NCBI GenBank assembly: GCA_026196615.1
Contig: JAPHSW010000032.1
Span: 1 to 64,000, forward strand
Direction: 5' to 3'
DNA length: 64,000 nucleotides
DNA from: Gammaproteobacteria bacterium
GTDB lineage: Bacteria; Pseudomonadota; Gammaproteobacteria; GRL18
The notes under the pieces are model-generated. The model did not search any database, was not told where the DNA came from, and saw only the letters and a list, made by a program, of their open reading frames with translations. Positions 33,232 to 44,281 of this stretch are shown here, in pieces (the first letter of the stretch is position 1; every line of letters begins with the position of its first letter). The translations under genes were made by a program, and so were the position numbers.

Positions 33232-35421
33232 CTAGTCAATCTTTCTGATAATAAGTCCAGCCAGTGGCGGAAGTGTAATATTGATCGAATGCTCTCTGTC
33301 CATCCATGGAGTTGGTTCGCTGATTATGGGATGATCATTACCAGTGTTAGAACCATTGTAATAACTGGAATCTGAATTTAATAATTCTTCATAATGTCCA
33401 TCAAAAGGAACTCCGATACGATAATTTTTCCTGATAACAGGTGTAAAGTTAAGTACAATAATGACTGAATCATTAGGGCCATTTCTTTGATAAATTAAAA
33501 TGGATTGTGCTGAATCGTGACAATCGACCCAGTCGAATCCTTGAGGATCAAAGTCATAATAATGTAGTGCGGGTATCTGGGTATAAAGTTTGTTTAATTG
33601 AGTAACCAAATCTTTAACTCCTCTATGAGAGTCTGAACCCAGCTCGTACCATTGAAGCTCCTGGTCAAAATTCCATTCAGCACGTTGAGCAAACTCACTG
33701 CCCATAAAAAGTAATTTTTTTCCCGGATAAGTGAACATAAAAGTATAAAGCAAACGTAAGTTTGCAAATTGCTGCCAGTCGTCTCCTGGCATTTTACCTA
33801 ACATAGAGCCTTTGCCATGTACTACCTCATCATGTGAAAAAGGCAGCATGAAATTCTCTGAAAAACTATATAAAAGTCCGAAAGTTAATTTATCATGATG
33901 ATAGTGTCGATGAATAGGATCCATTTGCATATAATTCAGAATGTCATGCATCCAGCCCATATTCCATTTCATCGTAAACCCTAAACCGCCTAGCCATGAA
34001 GGACGAGTAACTTGGGGCCATGATGTGGATTCTTCTGCAATAACTAAAGTACCAGGATACTCAACATGTGTGTGATGATTTAATTCTTTGATGAAATCAA
34101 TGGCTTCTAAATTTTCATTCCCACCATGTTTGTTCGGTAGCCACTGACCTTCTTCTCTTGAATAATCGAGGTAAAGCATTGAAGCTACTGCATCGACTCT
34201 AAGTCCGTCGATATGGAATTTATCAAGCCAGAACAGAGCACTGGAAAATAAAAAATTTTTAACTTCATTTCGACCCAGATTATAAATCAAGGTTCCCCAA
34301 TCCTGATGTTCACCCAGGCGAGGATCTTCATGCTCGTATAAAGCACTACCATCATATTTAGCTAGTCCATGAGAGTCTTTTGGGAAGTGTGCAGGTACCC
34401 AATCGACCAGAACACCAATGTGATATTGATGACAATAATTAACAAAGTATTTAAAATCATTAATGCTACCAAAACGACTGCTGGGTGCAAAATATCCTGT
34501 TGCTTGATAACCCCAGGAACCATCTAGTGGGTGTTCGGTGATAGGCAATAATTCAATGTGAGTAAAGCCTAATGGTTTTATGTAATCGACCAGACGATGA
34601 GCTAACTCTCGATAGTTTAAAAATTGCCCTTTATCGCTTCTTTGCCATGAACCTAAATGAAGTTCATAAACGGACATCGGTGAATGTTGCCAGTTATCTT
34701 CTTTGCGTGTTGCTAGCCAGTCGTTATCTTGCCATTGAAAATCATCTTTATCAGTTGTGATTGATGCTGTGGCTGGACGGTATTCATATTGATTGGAATA
34801 GGGATCAATTTTTTCCAATAATTCCCCAGTGTTACGGTTTAGTATTTCATATTTATAGACTGAACCTGCCTCAATTCCAGGAATAAATAGCTCCCATACA
34901 CCACTACCCCCACGTGCTCTCATTGGATGAGTTCGGCCATCCCATTGGTTAAAGTCTGCAATGACACTGACTCTTTCAGCATTGGGTGCCCAGGTAGAAA
35001 ATAGAGTACCTTTAATTCCATCGACTTCAATGGCGTGTGAGCCCAAAACGTTATAGCATTGGAGTAGTTTACCTTCAGTAAATAAATGTAAATCAAAATC
35101 ACTGATTTGTGGTTCAAAGGTATACGGGTAATAACCATTATGTTCATAGCCACTTTTGTCCGTCCAGCTTAACTGAAAGTGTGAGTCCAGTTGGCTTATG
35201 TCTCCCTGCCACTCAAAGAAATCACTATCAGGTAGACGTTTAACGGGTTCTTTTTTATTCTCTGATGTAAGTAAAAAAACATCTTCAGCATAGGGGAGGA
35301 ATAATCGGATGAGCTTGTTTTTCTCATCCAGGCCAAGCACTTTAAAAGGATCATGATGTTTGGCTTCAATAATCCGAAACAAATCATTATGAATTGAGGT
35401 TTTCTTGTACTTTTTTACCAT
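33232..35421 (-). CDS. glgB: 1,4-alpha-glucan branching enzyme
   Basis: A 729-residue GH13 enzyme that introduces alpha-1,6 branches into glycogen. The N-terminal domain contains the CBM48-type [23 protein letters not shown]; the barrel carries the catalytic set [10 protein letters not shown] (nucleophile Asp), VIAEESTSW (acid/base Glu) and [10 protein letters not shown] (transition-state Asp), and [16 protein letters not shown] is specific for GlgB. Length matches E. coli (728). AGGAATAACTCC precedes the ATG. It is the first gene of the minus-strand glgBA pair. Confidence 0.96.
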   Translation of the reverse strand: MVKKYKKTSIHNDLFRIIEAKHHDPFKVLGLDEKNKLIRLFLPYAEDVFLLTSENKKEPVKRLPDSDFFEWQGDISQLDSHFQLSWTDKSGYEHNGYYPYTFEPQISDFDLHLFTEGKLLQCYNVLGSHAIEVDGIKGTLFSTWAPNAERVSVIADFNQWDGRTHPMRARGGSGVWELFIPGIEAGSVYKYEILNRNTGELLEKIDPYSNQYEYRPATASITTDKDDFQWQDNDWLATRKEDNWQHSPMSVYELHLGSWQRSDKGQFLNYRELAHRLVDYIKPLGFTHIELLPITEHPLDGSWGYQATGYFAPSSRFGSINDFKYFVNYCHQYHIGVLVDWVPAHFPKDSHGLAKYDGSALYEHEDPRLGEHQDWGTLIYNLGRNEVKNFLFSSALFWLDKFHIDGLRVDAVASMLYLDYSREEGQWLPNKHGGNENLEAIDFIKELNHHTHVEYPGTLVIAEESTSWPQVTRPSWLGGLGFTMKWNMGWMHDILNYMQMDPIHRHYHHDKLTFGLLYSFSENFMLPFSHDEVVHGKGSMLGKMPGDDWQQFANLRLLYTFMFTYPGKKLLFMGSEFAQRAEWNFDQELQWYELGSDSHRGVKDLVTQLNKLYTQIPALHYYDFDPQGFDWVDCHDSAQSILIYQRNGPNDSVIIVLNFTPVIRKNYRIGVPFDGHYEELLNSDSSYYNGSNTGNDHPIISEPTPWMDREHSINITLPPLAGLIIRKID

Positions 35422-35790
35422 GGAGTTATTCCTGCCAGGTGGTTAAGTTATGGTTGCACTAAATTTGACAGGAATGAATTTTAAATTTATTTCTATCAGT
35501 TTTATTCATTATACTGTCATTTGTCCAAATTATAATAGCCTTATTAGCCGGATAGTGATTATTATAAAACTAAGAATAATATTAATTAAACTCTGATCTG
35601 GATTACGATTATTCTGCATGCTTGAATTAATTGATGGTGATCAAAGATTGCTTTTAATTTAGTTTATGTGTGCTAAGTTTATGATATATTAAATACATAG
35701 AATACAAACTGTATTTTGTTTAAAAAATATCCATCTTCTTAATCTGGAATCGATTTATTTTTTAAGCTTAACTTCATCAAGGAGTCATCA
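35422..35790. promoter_or_regulatory. Divergent glgB-glgC control region
   Basis: A 369-base AT-rich region between the two divergent glg units. It must hold promoters for both. TTGACA occurs at 35465-35470 on the plus strand without a good -10 partner at normal spacing, and TATATT-type elements lie near 35685. No convincing operator palindrome is visible. Just before glgC, AAGGAG sits seven bases from the GTG start. Confidence 0.4.
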
Positions 35791-37059
35791 GTGTCAACAA
35801 AAAATTCTCACCGTTATGTCAGTCGAATTACCCGTGATACTTTGGCTATTATTCTTGCCGGAGGGCAGGGTTCCCGTTTAAAAGAATTGACCGCTTGGCG
35901 TGCTAAACCTAGCGTGCCTTTTGGTGGTAAATTCCGAATTATTGATTTTCCTCTGTCCAATTGTGTCAACTCAGGTATTCGACAAATTGCAGTGGCGACT
36001 CAATACAAATCTCATTCTCTAATACGGCATATACAACAGGGATGGGGGCATTTTCGAGGTGAATTTGGTGAGTTTGTTGAATTACTACCAGCGCAACAGC
36101 GTATTAAAGACAATTGGTATCTCGGTACTGCGGATGCTATTTATCAAAATTTAGATATTCTTCGTGCTCATGACCCAGAGTATATTTTGGTCCTGGCTGG
36201 CGATCACATTTACAAAATGGATTATGGAGTCATGTTAGCCAAACATGTAGAAAATGAAGCGGATTTGACGGTGGGCTGTTTTGAAGTACCTGTGGAAGAA
36301 GCCAAGGCTTTTGGTGTAATGGCGGTTGATGAAAAAAATCGTGTGGTTGAATTTGCTGAAAAACCTGAAAACCCAAAACATGTACCCGGAAATCCAGATT
36401 GTGCTTTAGCTTCCATGGGGATTTATATCTTTAATCGAGATTTTTTATTTGAGCAGCTCATCAAAGATGCGGATGAAAAAGGTTCGAGTCGAGATTTTGG
36501 TAAAGATATTATTCCAAATGTTGTTGAAAAGTATCGTGCGTATGCATACTCTTTTAACAATAAAGAAGAACAAACACAGACTTATTGGCGCGATGTTGGA
36601 ACCATTGATGCATTTTGGAAAGCCAATCAGGAGTTAATTGGAGTGTCTCCTGAATTAAACCTTTATGATGATGTCTGGCCAATCTGGACCCATCAGGAAC
36701 AATTACCCCCTGCTAAATTTGTCTTTGATGATGATGAGCGTAGAGGTATGGCTGTTGATTCAATGGTCTCAGGTGGTTGTATTATTTCAGGTTCCAAAGT
36801 TTCTCATTCTTTATTATTTTCCAATGTGAGAGTAAATTCCTATTCATTGGTTGAAGATTCGGTGTTATTACCAGAAGTTCATATTGGCCAACATTGTCAT
36901 ATTAAAAATGCCGTTATTGATAAAGGAACACAGGTTCCAGATGGTACAAATATTGGTATTGATCTGGAAGAAGATAAACAACGTTTTCGTGTCTCAGAAA
37001 AAGGTATCGTATTGGTCACCCCAGATATGATAGGACTCAAAAAACATACGTTTCGATAA
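35791..37059 (+). CDS. glgC: Glucose-1-phosphate adenylyltransferase
   Basis: A 422-residue ADP-glucose pyrophosphorylase, the committed and normally allosteric step of glycogen synthesis. [14 protein letters not shown] (residues 21-34) is the nucleotide-binding motif, [15 protein letters not shown] and [10 protein letters not shown] follow, [11 protein letters not shown] holds the catalytic Asp, and [11 protein letters not shown] the glucose-1-phosphate-binding Lys. The C-terminus is the left-handed beta helix. Start is GTG with AAGGAG seven bases upstream. It heads the plus-strand group with the GH57 enzyme, malQ and ppdK, though 257 bases separate it from the next gene. Confidence 0.97.
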   Translation: MSTKNSHRYVSRITRDTLAIILAGGQGSRLKELTAWRAKPSVPFGGKFRIIDFPLSNCVNSGIRQIAVATQYKSHSLIRHIQQGWGHFRGEFGEFVELLPAQQRIKDNWYLGTADAIYQNLDILRAHDPEYILVLAGDHIYKMDYGVMLAKHVENEADLTVGCFEVPVEEAKAFGVMAVDEKNRVVEFAEKPENPKHVPGNPDCALASMGIYIFNRDFLFEQLIKDADEKGSSRDFGKDIIPNVVEKYRAYAYSFNNKEEQTQTYWRDVGTIDAFWKANQELIGVSPELNLYDDVWPIWTHQEQLPPAKFVFDDDERRGMAVDSMVSGGCIISGSKVSHSLLFSNVRVNSYSLVEDSVLLPEVHIGQHCHIKNAVIDKGTQVPDGTNIGIDLEEDKQRFRVSEKGIVLVTPDMIGLKKHTFR

Positions 37060-37316
37060 GAGAATTACTATTGTGACTATTATGTAGAGCTATTGTAAGT
37101 TGTTACAAGTTCGCTACAATCTATTACAAAAGTAATCATCAAGAATTACACGTTGCTATAGTTACTAATTTTTATTCTATTGCTAAAATATTCTTAGCTA
37201 GTATCCATTTGTCCAATGTTTCTTTGATTCCCTCTTCTTGATATAAGGAAGTCAAAATGGCAGTTGGCATATATCATTATTAACTAAAGAAGTTAATAGC
37301 GTTTAAAGGGGAAAAA

Positions 37317-39035
37317 ATGAGTTCTTCAGTTGAAGATAAGTTGAAAGTGGTTGTTTGCTGGCATATGCATCAACCCGAATACCGTGACTTAAGAAAAAAT
37401 GAATATCAATTACCATGGACTTATCTCCATGTTATAAAAGACTATGTTGATATGGTTGACCATCTGGAATCAATTCCTGGTGCCAGAGCAGTTGTAAACT
37501 TTACCCCTACGTTGTTAGAACAGATTGAAGATTACAAGCAGCAAATTAAAGACTTCTTACGACATAATACGCCACTTAGAGATCCTTTATTAGGAAACTT
37601 GACGTCAAGTAAATTACCTTCAAGTCCACCTCTTAGGTTACAAATAATTAATGACTGTCTCAGAGCCAATAGAGAAAGATTAATTGATCATTATCCCGCC
37701 TATCAAAAATTGGCCAATATGTCACGGTGGTTTCTTGATAATCCGGACACGGTTTTTTATCTGGATGAACAATACCTGTTTGACTTATTGATGTGGCACC
37801 ATCTTGCCTGGATTGGGGAAACGGTTAAACGAAAAGATCAACGAATTAAACGTCTAATTCATAAAGAAAGTGATTACACATTAAATGATCGTTATTTGTT
37901 GCTTGAAGTAATAGGCGAAATTCATAATACAATTATTGAACGATATCGTTGCCTGGCCCAGTCAGGCCAGGTTGAGCTATCGGTAACGCCTTATGCTCAT
38001 CCTATTATTCCATTAATGCTGGATATTAATTCAGCCAGAGAAGCTATGCCTGATGTACCATTACCTGAAAAAACAGCTTATCCTGGAGGTAAAGAAAGAG
38101 TTCATTGGCATATAAAACAAGGCCTGGATATTTTTAAAAACCACTTTGGTTTTAAGCCTGTTGGCTGCTGGCCTTCGGAAGGTGCAGTCAGTGATGCAAC
38201 ACTTGAAATTTTATCGGAATATGATTTCAAGTGGGCTGCAACAGGTGGTAGTGTTTTGAATAACAGCCTGAGTCAGGCTGGTATGATGGATGAAGTTTAT
38301 AATGATATTGGATTGCATCGTGCCTACACCGTTGAACCAGAAGAAAGTAAAATTAATTGCTTCTTTAGAGATGACGGCCTATCTGACTTAATTGGTTTTA
38401 CTTATTCTAAATGGCATGCTGATGATGCCGTTGGTAATTTGATGGAACATCTGGAAACTATTTACCACTATCGAGAAGATCAACGTGGACGTGTGGTTTC
38501 AATTATTCTTGATGGTGAAAATGCATGGGAATATTATCCTGAAAATGGCTATTATTTTTTGACAGCTCTTTATAAGAGCTTAGCAGAGCATCCAAATATC
38601 GAATTAACCACTTTTTCTGATTGTATTGATTTAAAAGTGGAACCAACCAAACTACCTTCTATTGTTGCTGGTAGTTGGGTTTATGGTTCTTTCTCAACCT
38701 GGATTGGTGATAGCGCTAAAAACCGAGGTTGGGATATGTTAATTCAAGCTAAGGAATGCTTTGATAAGGTTGTGGTTAGTGGTGAACTTGATGCTGGAGA
38801 GCTGTCAAGAGCAGAGCAACAACTGGCAGTTTGTGAAGGCTCTGACTGGTTTTGGTGGTTTGGTGATTATAATCCCGCAGATTCAGTAAGTAGTTTTGAA
38901 TCATTGTTTCGTTTGAACCTGTCTATTTTGTATCAATATCTTGGTGTACGACCTCCCAGCTATTTAACTCAGGTCTTTACTCAGGGTAGTGGGGCACCTG
39001 CAGCGGGTGGGACAATGAGACCAGGACAGGAATAA
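37317..39035 (+). CDS. GH57 family glycoside hydrolase
   Basis: A 572-residue cytoplasmic enzyme of family GH57. Family motifs in order: CWHMHQPEYRDL near residue 14 (HQP), a GCWPSEGAVSD motif near residue 282 with the catalytic Glu, and ILDGENAWEYYPENGYYF near residue 400 with the catalytic Asp. GH57 members include alpha-amylases, amylopullulanases, 4-alpha-glucanotransferases and branching enzymes, so the exact reaction is open; context with malQ and glg genes points to glycogen remodelling or breakdown. A GGGG-rich ribosome-binding sequence precedes the ATG. malQ starts one base after its stop codon. Confidence 0.88.
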   Translation: MSSSVEDKLKVVVCWHMHQPEYRDLRKNEYQLPWTYLHVIKDYVDMVDHLESIPGARAVVNFTPTLLEQIEDYKQQIKDFLRHNTPLRDPLLGNLTSSKLPSSPPLRLQIINDCLRANRERLIDHYPAYQKLANMSRWFLDNPDTVFYLDEQYLFDLLMWHHLAWIGETVKRKDQRIKRLIHKESDYTLNDRYLLLEVIGEIHNTIIERYRCLAQSGQVELSVTPYAHPIIPLMLDINSAREAMPDVPLPEKTAYPGGKERVHWHIKQGLDIFKNHFGFKPVGCWPSEGAVSDATLEILSEYDFKWAATGGSVLNNSLSQAGMMDEVYNDIGLHRAYTVEPEESKINCFFRDDGLSDLIGFTYSKWHADDAVGNLMEHLETIYHYREDQRGRVVSIILDGENAWEYYPENGYYFLTALYKSLAEHPNIELTTFSDCIDLKVEPTKLPSIVAGSWVYGSFSTWIGDSAKNRGWDMLIQAKECFDKVVVSGELDAGELSRAEQQLAVCEGSDWFWWFGDYNPADSVSSFESLFRLNLSILYQYLGVRPPSYLTQVFTQGSGAPAAGGTMRPGQE

Positions 39036-39036
39036 A

Positions 39037-40617
39037 ATGACAAAAACGGAAACTTTAAATTGTTATAATCAATCTGCTCCACTGGATCAACGTCGAGCTG
39101 GTGTTTTACTTCATCTGACATCACTCCCAGGGCCGTATGGAAATGGAGTTATTGGTGAAGATGCCTATCGTTTTGTTGATTTTCTTAAAGATGCTGGCTT
39201 TAGTGTCTGGCAAACTCTTCCTTTAGGACCAACTCATGGTGACGGCTCTCCTTATCAATCTCTTTCTGTTCATGCCGGTAATCCACAGTTAATTGATCTG
39301 CAATGGCTGGTTGATCGAGGCTGGTTGGCTGAACATGATATTAATCATTGTTTTACCGATGTGTTTGGCCGTTCAAAATGCATTTCCATTGCTTTTAGTG
39401 CCTTTCGCAGACAATTTGAAGAGTCTCATGATAATAAATTACATAAAAGCAAGTGTTTAGAAGAGTTAGATTCAGATGAGATTAGCCTGGATGAGCAGAC
39501 TGAATGTCATGATTTTCAAAATTTTATCCAGAAGCAGGCTTTCTGGCTTGAAGACTATGCATTATATTGTGCCCTGAAAAAAGAACATCAGCAAAAAAGC
39601 TGGATGGAATGGCCTGAAGCTTTAAAAAACCGTGAAAAAAATGCATTGGCTGAAGCCAGAGATCAATTTAGAAACTCAATTCTATTTTATCAATTTGAAC
39701 AGTATTTATTTTTTAGCCAATGGTTGTCATTAAAAGAATATGCCAATAATCATGGTATTCATCTATTTGGTGATTTGCCTATTTTTGTGGCCCATGATAG
39801 TGCTGATGTCTGGGCTCAGCGTCAATTTTTTAAACTGGATGAAAATGGTCAATCCGATGTTGTAGCCGGTGTACCGCCAGATTATTTTTCTGAAACCGGT
39901 CAGCGTTGGGGCAACCCACACTATCAGTGGGATAAGATTGAAAGTACCCAGTTTAGTTGGTGGGTTGAGCGTATTAAAACTCAGCAAGAACTCTTTGATT
40001 TGATTCGTATTGATCACTTTCGTGGATTTGAATCCAGTTGGGAAATACCTGCAGATGAAGAAACAGCTATCAATGGTCAGTGGGTTAAATCACCCGGTGA
40101 AAACTTACTGGAAACTTTATATCAAACCTATCCGAATTTGGCTTTAGTCGCAGAAGATTTGGGAATTATTACTGAAGAAGTTAATGAATTGCGCGAACAG
40201 TATAATTTACCAGGTATGAAAATTATGCAGTTTGCTTTTTCTGGTGAAAGTAGTAACCCCTATTTGCCTCATAATCACCAACTCAATAGTGTGGTTTATA
40301 CGGGTACTCATGATAATGATACCACCTTGTCCTGGTTGGAATCTTTGAATGAAGATGAAAAGCATTATATTCAACAGTATTTTAGCTTTCCCTATGAACC
40401 ATTAAATCAAGTATTAATGAATATTACGATGGCTTCAGTTGCCAAACTAGCAATTTTACCTATGCAGGATTTAATGAATTTTGGTGTTGGCCATCGAATG
40501 AATACCCCTGGTACCACAGAGGGAAATTGGCAATGGCGATTTTCCTGGGAACAACTAAAAGAAGAAACCAAAATGTTGGCAAGACACATGAATACCTTAT
40601 ACGGTCGGATAGTTTAA
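39037..40617 (+). CDS. malQ: 4-alpha-glucanotransferase (amylomaltase)
   Basis: A 526-residue GH77 enzyme that moves alpha-1,4-glucan segments between maltodextrins. The N-terminal RRAGVLLHLTSLPGPYGNG, VWQTLPLGPTHGDGSPYQS, the catalytic IRIDHFRGFESSWEIP (nucleophile Asp), ALVAEDLGIIT (acid/base Glu) and YTGTHDNDTTLSW (third Asp) are all present. A short insert near residues 135-160 is rich in acidic residues. It is one base downstream of the GH57 gene, so the two are translationally coupled, and ppdK follows after 40 bases. Confidence 0.95.
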   Translation: MTKTETLNCYNQSAPLDQRRAGVLLHLTSLPGPYGNGVIGEDAYRFVDFLKDAGFSVWQTLPLGPTHGDGSPYQSLSVHAGNPQLIDLQWLVDRGWLAEHDINHCFTDVFGRSKCISIAFSAFRRQFEESHDNKLHKSKCLEELDSDEISLDEQTECHDFQNFIQKQAFWLEDYALYCALKKEHQQKSWMEWPEALKNREKNALAEARDQFRNSILFYQFEQYLFFSQWLSLKEYANNHGIHLFGDLPIFVAHDSADVWAQRQFFKLDENGQSDVVAGVPPDYFSETGQRWGNPHYQWDKIESTQFSWWVERIKTQQELFDLIRIDHFRGFESSWEIPADEETAINGQWVKSPGENLLETLYQTYPNLALVAEDLGIITEEVNELREQYNLPGMKIMQFAFSGESSNPYLPHNHQLNSVVYTGTHDNDTTLSWLESLNEDEKHYIQQYFSFPYEPLNQVLMNITMASVAKLAILPMQDLMNFGVGHRMNTPGTTEGNWQWRFSWEQLKEETKMLARHMNTLYGRIV

Positions 40618-40657
40618 CTCTTATCTATAATGCAGCAAGGAAAGAAGGAAACAAATT

Positions 40658-43414
40658 ATGAATAAGCAAGTATTTGCTTTTGAAGAAGGTGATGGAAAAA
40701 ATAAGGCATTATTGGGAGGCAAAGGAGCAAACCTTTGTGAAATGACTCAAATTGGTTTAAATGTACCACCAGGCTTTGTTATTACGACTGAAACTTGTTT
40801 GGACTATCTTGATTCTAAAAGTAAATCATTACCTGAATCTTTAATGGTTGAAGTACAGGAACAGATGACTGCTCTGGAAGAAAAAACAGGCAAAAAGTTT
40901 GGTGATGCCAGTGATCCTCTTCTGGTTTCAGTTCGTTCTGGCTCCGCTATGTCTATGCCAGGAATGATGGATACGATTCTTAACCTGGGGTTGAACCGTG
41001 AAACTCTTGAAGGTGAAATTCAACAAACAGGAGATCGGCGTTTTGCTTACGACTCGTATCGTCGTTTTATTCAGCTTTTTGGAAAAGTGGCTTTAGGGAT
41101 CTCTGATGAGCCTTTTGATGAAACGCTTGCCCAAATAAAGAAGGTTAAGGGTATTGTTGAGGATATTGGTTTGTCCGCTGATGATCTATCAATGATTTGT
41201 GATGAATTTTTAGCTATAGTCCAACAACAAACGGGTCGTGTATTTCCAGAAGATCCATTGGAACAATTAGAACTTGCTATAAAAGCTGTTTTTCGTTCCT
41301 GGATGGGTAAGCGTGCCATTGATTATCGAAGAGAATTTAATATTACACCTGAAATGGCCAATGGTACCGCAGTTAATATTTGTACAATGGTGTTTGGTAA
41401 TCGTGGTGATGATTGTGCAACTGGTGTGGCTTTTACGAGGAATCCAGGAACGGGTGAAAATCGATTATACGGCGAATATTTAACCAATGCTCAAGGTGAA
41501 GATGTTGTTGCAGGAATAAGGACACCAAAGTCCATTGAACAAATGGCTCAGGAAATGCCTGAAATGCACAAACAACTTGAAGAACTTCGCTCTCGATTGG
41601 AGAGTCATTATTGTGAGATTCAAGATTTTGAATTTACCATTGAACGCGGTGTTCTTTATTGCTTGCAAACCAGAAATGGTAAAATGAATGCGATTGCAAT
41701 GGTTAGAACCTCGGTTGAAATGGAGCGAGGAGGCCTGATTAATAAACAATCTGCACTATTACGTATTGATCCTTTACACCTTGAACAAATGCTTTATCCA
41801 CGACTGGATCCCAATATTCGTATTGATGCTCTGGCACAAGGTTTGCCAGCTTCACCTGGTGCGGCCAGTGGCATTGCTATCTTTGATGCTGATAGAGCAG
41901 AATTATTGGGTAAAGAAGGAAATCAGGTGATTCTCATCAGAGAAGAAACTAAACCAGAAGATATCCATGGTTTTTTTGCTTCCCAAGGTATCTTAACCAG
42001 TCGGGGAGGCAAAACTTCTCATGCTGCTGTAGTGGCTCGAGGTATGGGTAAGCCTTGTGTGGCAGGTGCAGAAGGAATTAATGTTGATGTTAATTTACGT
42101 CAAGCGCAAATTGGTGATGTTGTCATCAAAGAAGGTGACTGGATAACACTTGATGGTACTTCAGGCAATGTCTATCAGGGAAAAATTAATACGGTTGAGG
42201 CTGACTACACTCATGAGTTGAATGTCTTATTAGGCTGGGCTGATGAAGTGGCTAAGCTTAAAGTGTTAGCTAATGCGGATACTCCAGCAGACGCAAGTAA
42301 GGCCATTAAATACGGTGCTATGGGGATTGGCCTATGCCGTACTGAACGAATGTTCAATGACCCAGAACGTTTGCCTATGGTTATTGAAATGATTGTGGCA
42401 GATGACAAACTGCAGCGACAGCAGGCACTGGATAAACTGTTACCGATTCAGCGGGCTGATTTTAAAGGTTTGTTTGAAGTCATGTCACCCAGAAATGTGA
42501 CGATTCGTTTGCTTGATCCTCCTATACATGAATTTTTACCGTCAGAGTCACAATTACAGAGTGAAATTGAACAATTAAAACAGCTCCATGGAATGGCTGC
42601 CGGGGCTAGTGTCTTATGTAATACTCTTAATTTATTGGGAGGTAATCATGGCCGACGAACCTCAGATAAATTGCCATTACCACAAATGGTTGATCCCTCT
42701 TTAGTTGAAGCTGCAATCAATAAAAAACAAAGTATGCTCAAAAAAGTACGGGCACTTTATGAAACTAATCCGATGTTGGGGCATCGTGGTGTTAGACTGG
42801 GTATTACTTTCCCTGAAATTTATTCCATGCAGATACGTGCGATTCTAGAGGCGTCAGCCGAATGTGTTGCAAAAGGCATTGATGTCCAACCTCAGATAAT
42901 GATTCCACAGGTTTCTACAGTAGAAGAACTGAAATTTATTAAACAATTTGCTGATTCCATTCATGCTGAAGTGGAAAAAAGTTACAATCTTAAGGTGAAT
43001 TATAAATTTGGCTCAATGTTAGAGGTTGTCAGGGCCTGTATGCGTTCAGAATCTTTAGCTGGTGTTGCGGAATTCTTCTCTTTTGGTACTAATGACCTGA
43101 GTCAGGCCACATTCTCGTTTTCTCGTGAAGATGCTGAGAATAAATTTCTGCCACTTTATAATGAGCGTAATATACTTCAGAATAATCCATTTGAAGTATT
43201 GGATAGAGAAGGGGTTGGTAAATTAATGGAGCTGGCAGTGAACTGGGGCCGAGCGAGTCGAAAAGATATGTCGATTGGTATTTGCGGTGAACATGGTGGT
43301 CATCCTGACTCAATTCATTTTTGTCATCAGATTGGGTTGAATTATGTTTCTTGTTCAGGGCCTAGAGTACCTGTGGCTCGCTTGGCTGCAGCACATGCGG
43401 CTATGAAACATTAG
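40658..43414 (+). CDS. ppdK: Pyruvate, phosphate dikinase
   Basis: A 918-residue enzyme that interconverts pyruvate, ATP and Pi with PEP, AMP and PPi. The N-terminal ATP-grasp region contains LLGGKGANLCEMTQIGLNVPPGF and SVRSGSAMSMPGMMDTILNLG; the swivelling domain carries the phosphohistidine in GGKTSHAAVVARGMGKPCV near residue 454; the C-terminal PEP/pyruvate barrel has GIGLCRTERMF, FGTNDLSQ and GICGEHGGHP with the catalytic Cys. Length fits PPDK rather than PEP synthase (about 790). Its place after malQ suggests it controls carbon flow into or out of glycogen, perhaps a PPi-linked glycolysis; direction is not shown by sequence. Confidence 0.96.
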   Translation: MNKQVFAFEEGDGKNKALLGGKGANLCEMTQIGLNVPPGFVITTETCLDYLDSKSKSLPESLMVEVQEQMTALEEKTGKKFGDASDPLLVSVRSGSAMSMPGMMDTILNLGLNRETLEGEIQQTGDRRFAYDSYRRFIQLFGKVALGISDEPFDETLAQIKKVKGIVEDIGLSADDLSMICDEFLAIVQQQTGRVFPEDPLEQLELAIKAVFRSWMGKRAIDYRREFNITPEMANGTAVNICTMVFGNRGDDCATGVAFTRNPGTGENRLYGEYLTNAQGEDVVAGIRTPKSIEQMAQEMPEMHKQLEELRSRLESHYCEIQDFEFTIERGVLYCLQTRNGKMNAIAMVRTSVEMERGGLINKQSALLRIDPLHLEQMLYPRLDPNIRIDALAQGLPASPGAASGIAIFDADRAELLGKEGNQVILIREETKPEDIHGFFASQGILTSRGGKTSHAAVVARGMGKPCVAGAEGINVDVNLRQAQIGDVVIKEGDWITLDGTSGNVYQGKINTVEADYTHELNVLLGWADEVAKLKVLANADTPADASKAIKYGAMGIGLCRTERMFNDPERLPMVIEMIVADDKLQRQQALDKLLPIQRADFKGLFEVMSPRNVTIRLLDPPIHEFLPSESQLQSEIEQLKQLHGMAAGASVLCNTLNLLGGNHGRRTSDKLPLPQMVDPSLVEAAINKKQSMLKKVRALYETNPMLGHRGVRLGITFPEIYSMQIRAILEASAECVAKGIDVQPQIMIPQVSTVEELKFIKQFADSIHAEVEKSYNLKVNYKFGSMLEVVRACMRSESLAGVAEFFSFGTNDLSQATFSFSREDAENKFLPLYNERNILQNNPFEVLDREGVGKLMELAVNWGRASRKDMSIGICGEHGGHPDSIHFCHQIGLNYVSCSGPRVPVARLAAAHAAMKH

Positions 43415-43440
43415 ACTAACTTTTTGTCTTGCCCTTTATT

Positions 43441-43476
43441 CTTCCTATATCTTTTTTGTTGAAGAAGATTAGGAAG
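43441..43476. terminator. Hairpin between ppdK and fabA
   Basis: CTTCCTA (43441-43447) pairs with TAGGAAG (43470-43476), extended by ATCTT (43449-43453) with AAGAT (43465-43469) after a one-base bulge, giving a 12-pair stem around a U-rich loop. It sits between convergent ppdK and fabA and may end both transcripts, although no T-run follows on the plus strand. Confidence 0.5.
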
Positions 43477-43510
43477 AAGGGGAAATGTTCAGTGTTAAAG
43501 TGCGGGAATC

Positions 43511-44026
43511 TTAAAAATTTTCTGTTGAAGTAAACAAGCCGACACGAAGATCTTTCATTGTGTATATTTCTTTATCATCAACAAACATACTTGCGTCCGC
43601 AATACCCATCACCAAACGACGAGTAATGACTCGTTTCAGATCCAGTTTGTAAGTCACTTTTTTAGCAGTAGGCAATACCTGACCTGTGAACTTCACTTCA
43701 CCAACACCTAAAGCGCGTCCTCGGCCAGGACTGCCTAACCAACCAAGATAAAAGCCAACTAATTGCCAAACGGCATCAAGGCCAAGACAACCAGGCATGA
43801 CAGGATCACCTTTAAAGTGACAGTCAAAAAACCATAAGTCTGGTGTAATATCCAGTTCTGCTACAATGCCACCTTTACCGTGTGCACCACCATCTTCATT
43901 GATGTCGATAATGCGATCAATCATTAACATGTTAGGAAGTGGTAGCTGGGCGTTGCCTGGTCCAAACATTTCACCACGACCACATTGGAGTAATTCATCT
44001 TTGCTGAATGAGCTTTGTTTGTTCAT
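43511..44026 (-). CDS. fabA: 3-hydroxydecanoyl-ACP dehydratase/isomerase
   Basis: A 171-residue hotdog-fold enzyme that dehydrates beta-hydroxydecanoyl-ACP and isomerises the product to cis-3-decenoyl-ACP for unsaturated fatty acid synthesis. Active-site His70 ([15 protein letters not shown]) and Asp84 ([17 protein letters not shown]) fall at the same positions as in E. coli. I chose ATG 44026 because AAAAGG lies six bases upstream; the frame extends to a TTG at 44059. fabB is not adjacent, which differs from Pseudomonas. Convergent with ppdK. Confidence 0.96.
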   Translation of the reverse strand: MNKQSSFSKDELLQCGRGEMFGPGNAQLPLPNMLMIDRIIDINEDGGAHGKGGIVAELDITPDLWFFDCHFKGDPVMPGCLGLDAVWQLVGFYLGWLGSPGRGRALGVGEVKFTGQVLPTAKKVTYKLDLKRVITRRLVMGIADASMFVDDKEIYTMKDLRVGLFTSTENF

Positions 44027-44281
44027 AAAAGCCTTTTGTACTTTTTTAAAAACGTTCAATATTTAAAGTGGCGTCATTTTAACAGATTTTAATCAGCACG
44101 GCATCTTTGTCACTTGAATTGAATCTATAATTTTAGAATATCAGAAATACGTATTAGATAATATTTTATAAATTTTCTAAAGTTTATGTTTGTTTGGACG
44201 CCAAAAGCTATGATACGTATTGTTTTTTTATTTTTGTGTAGCTTTATAGTGCAGTAAAACGGATGTACTACTGAACGTAAA

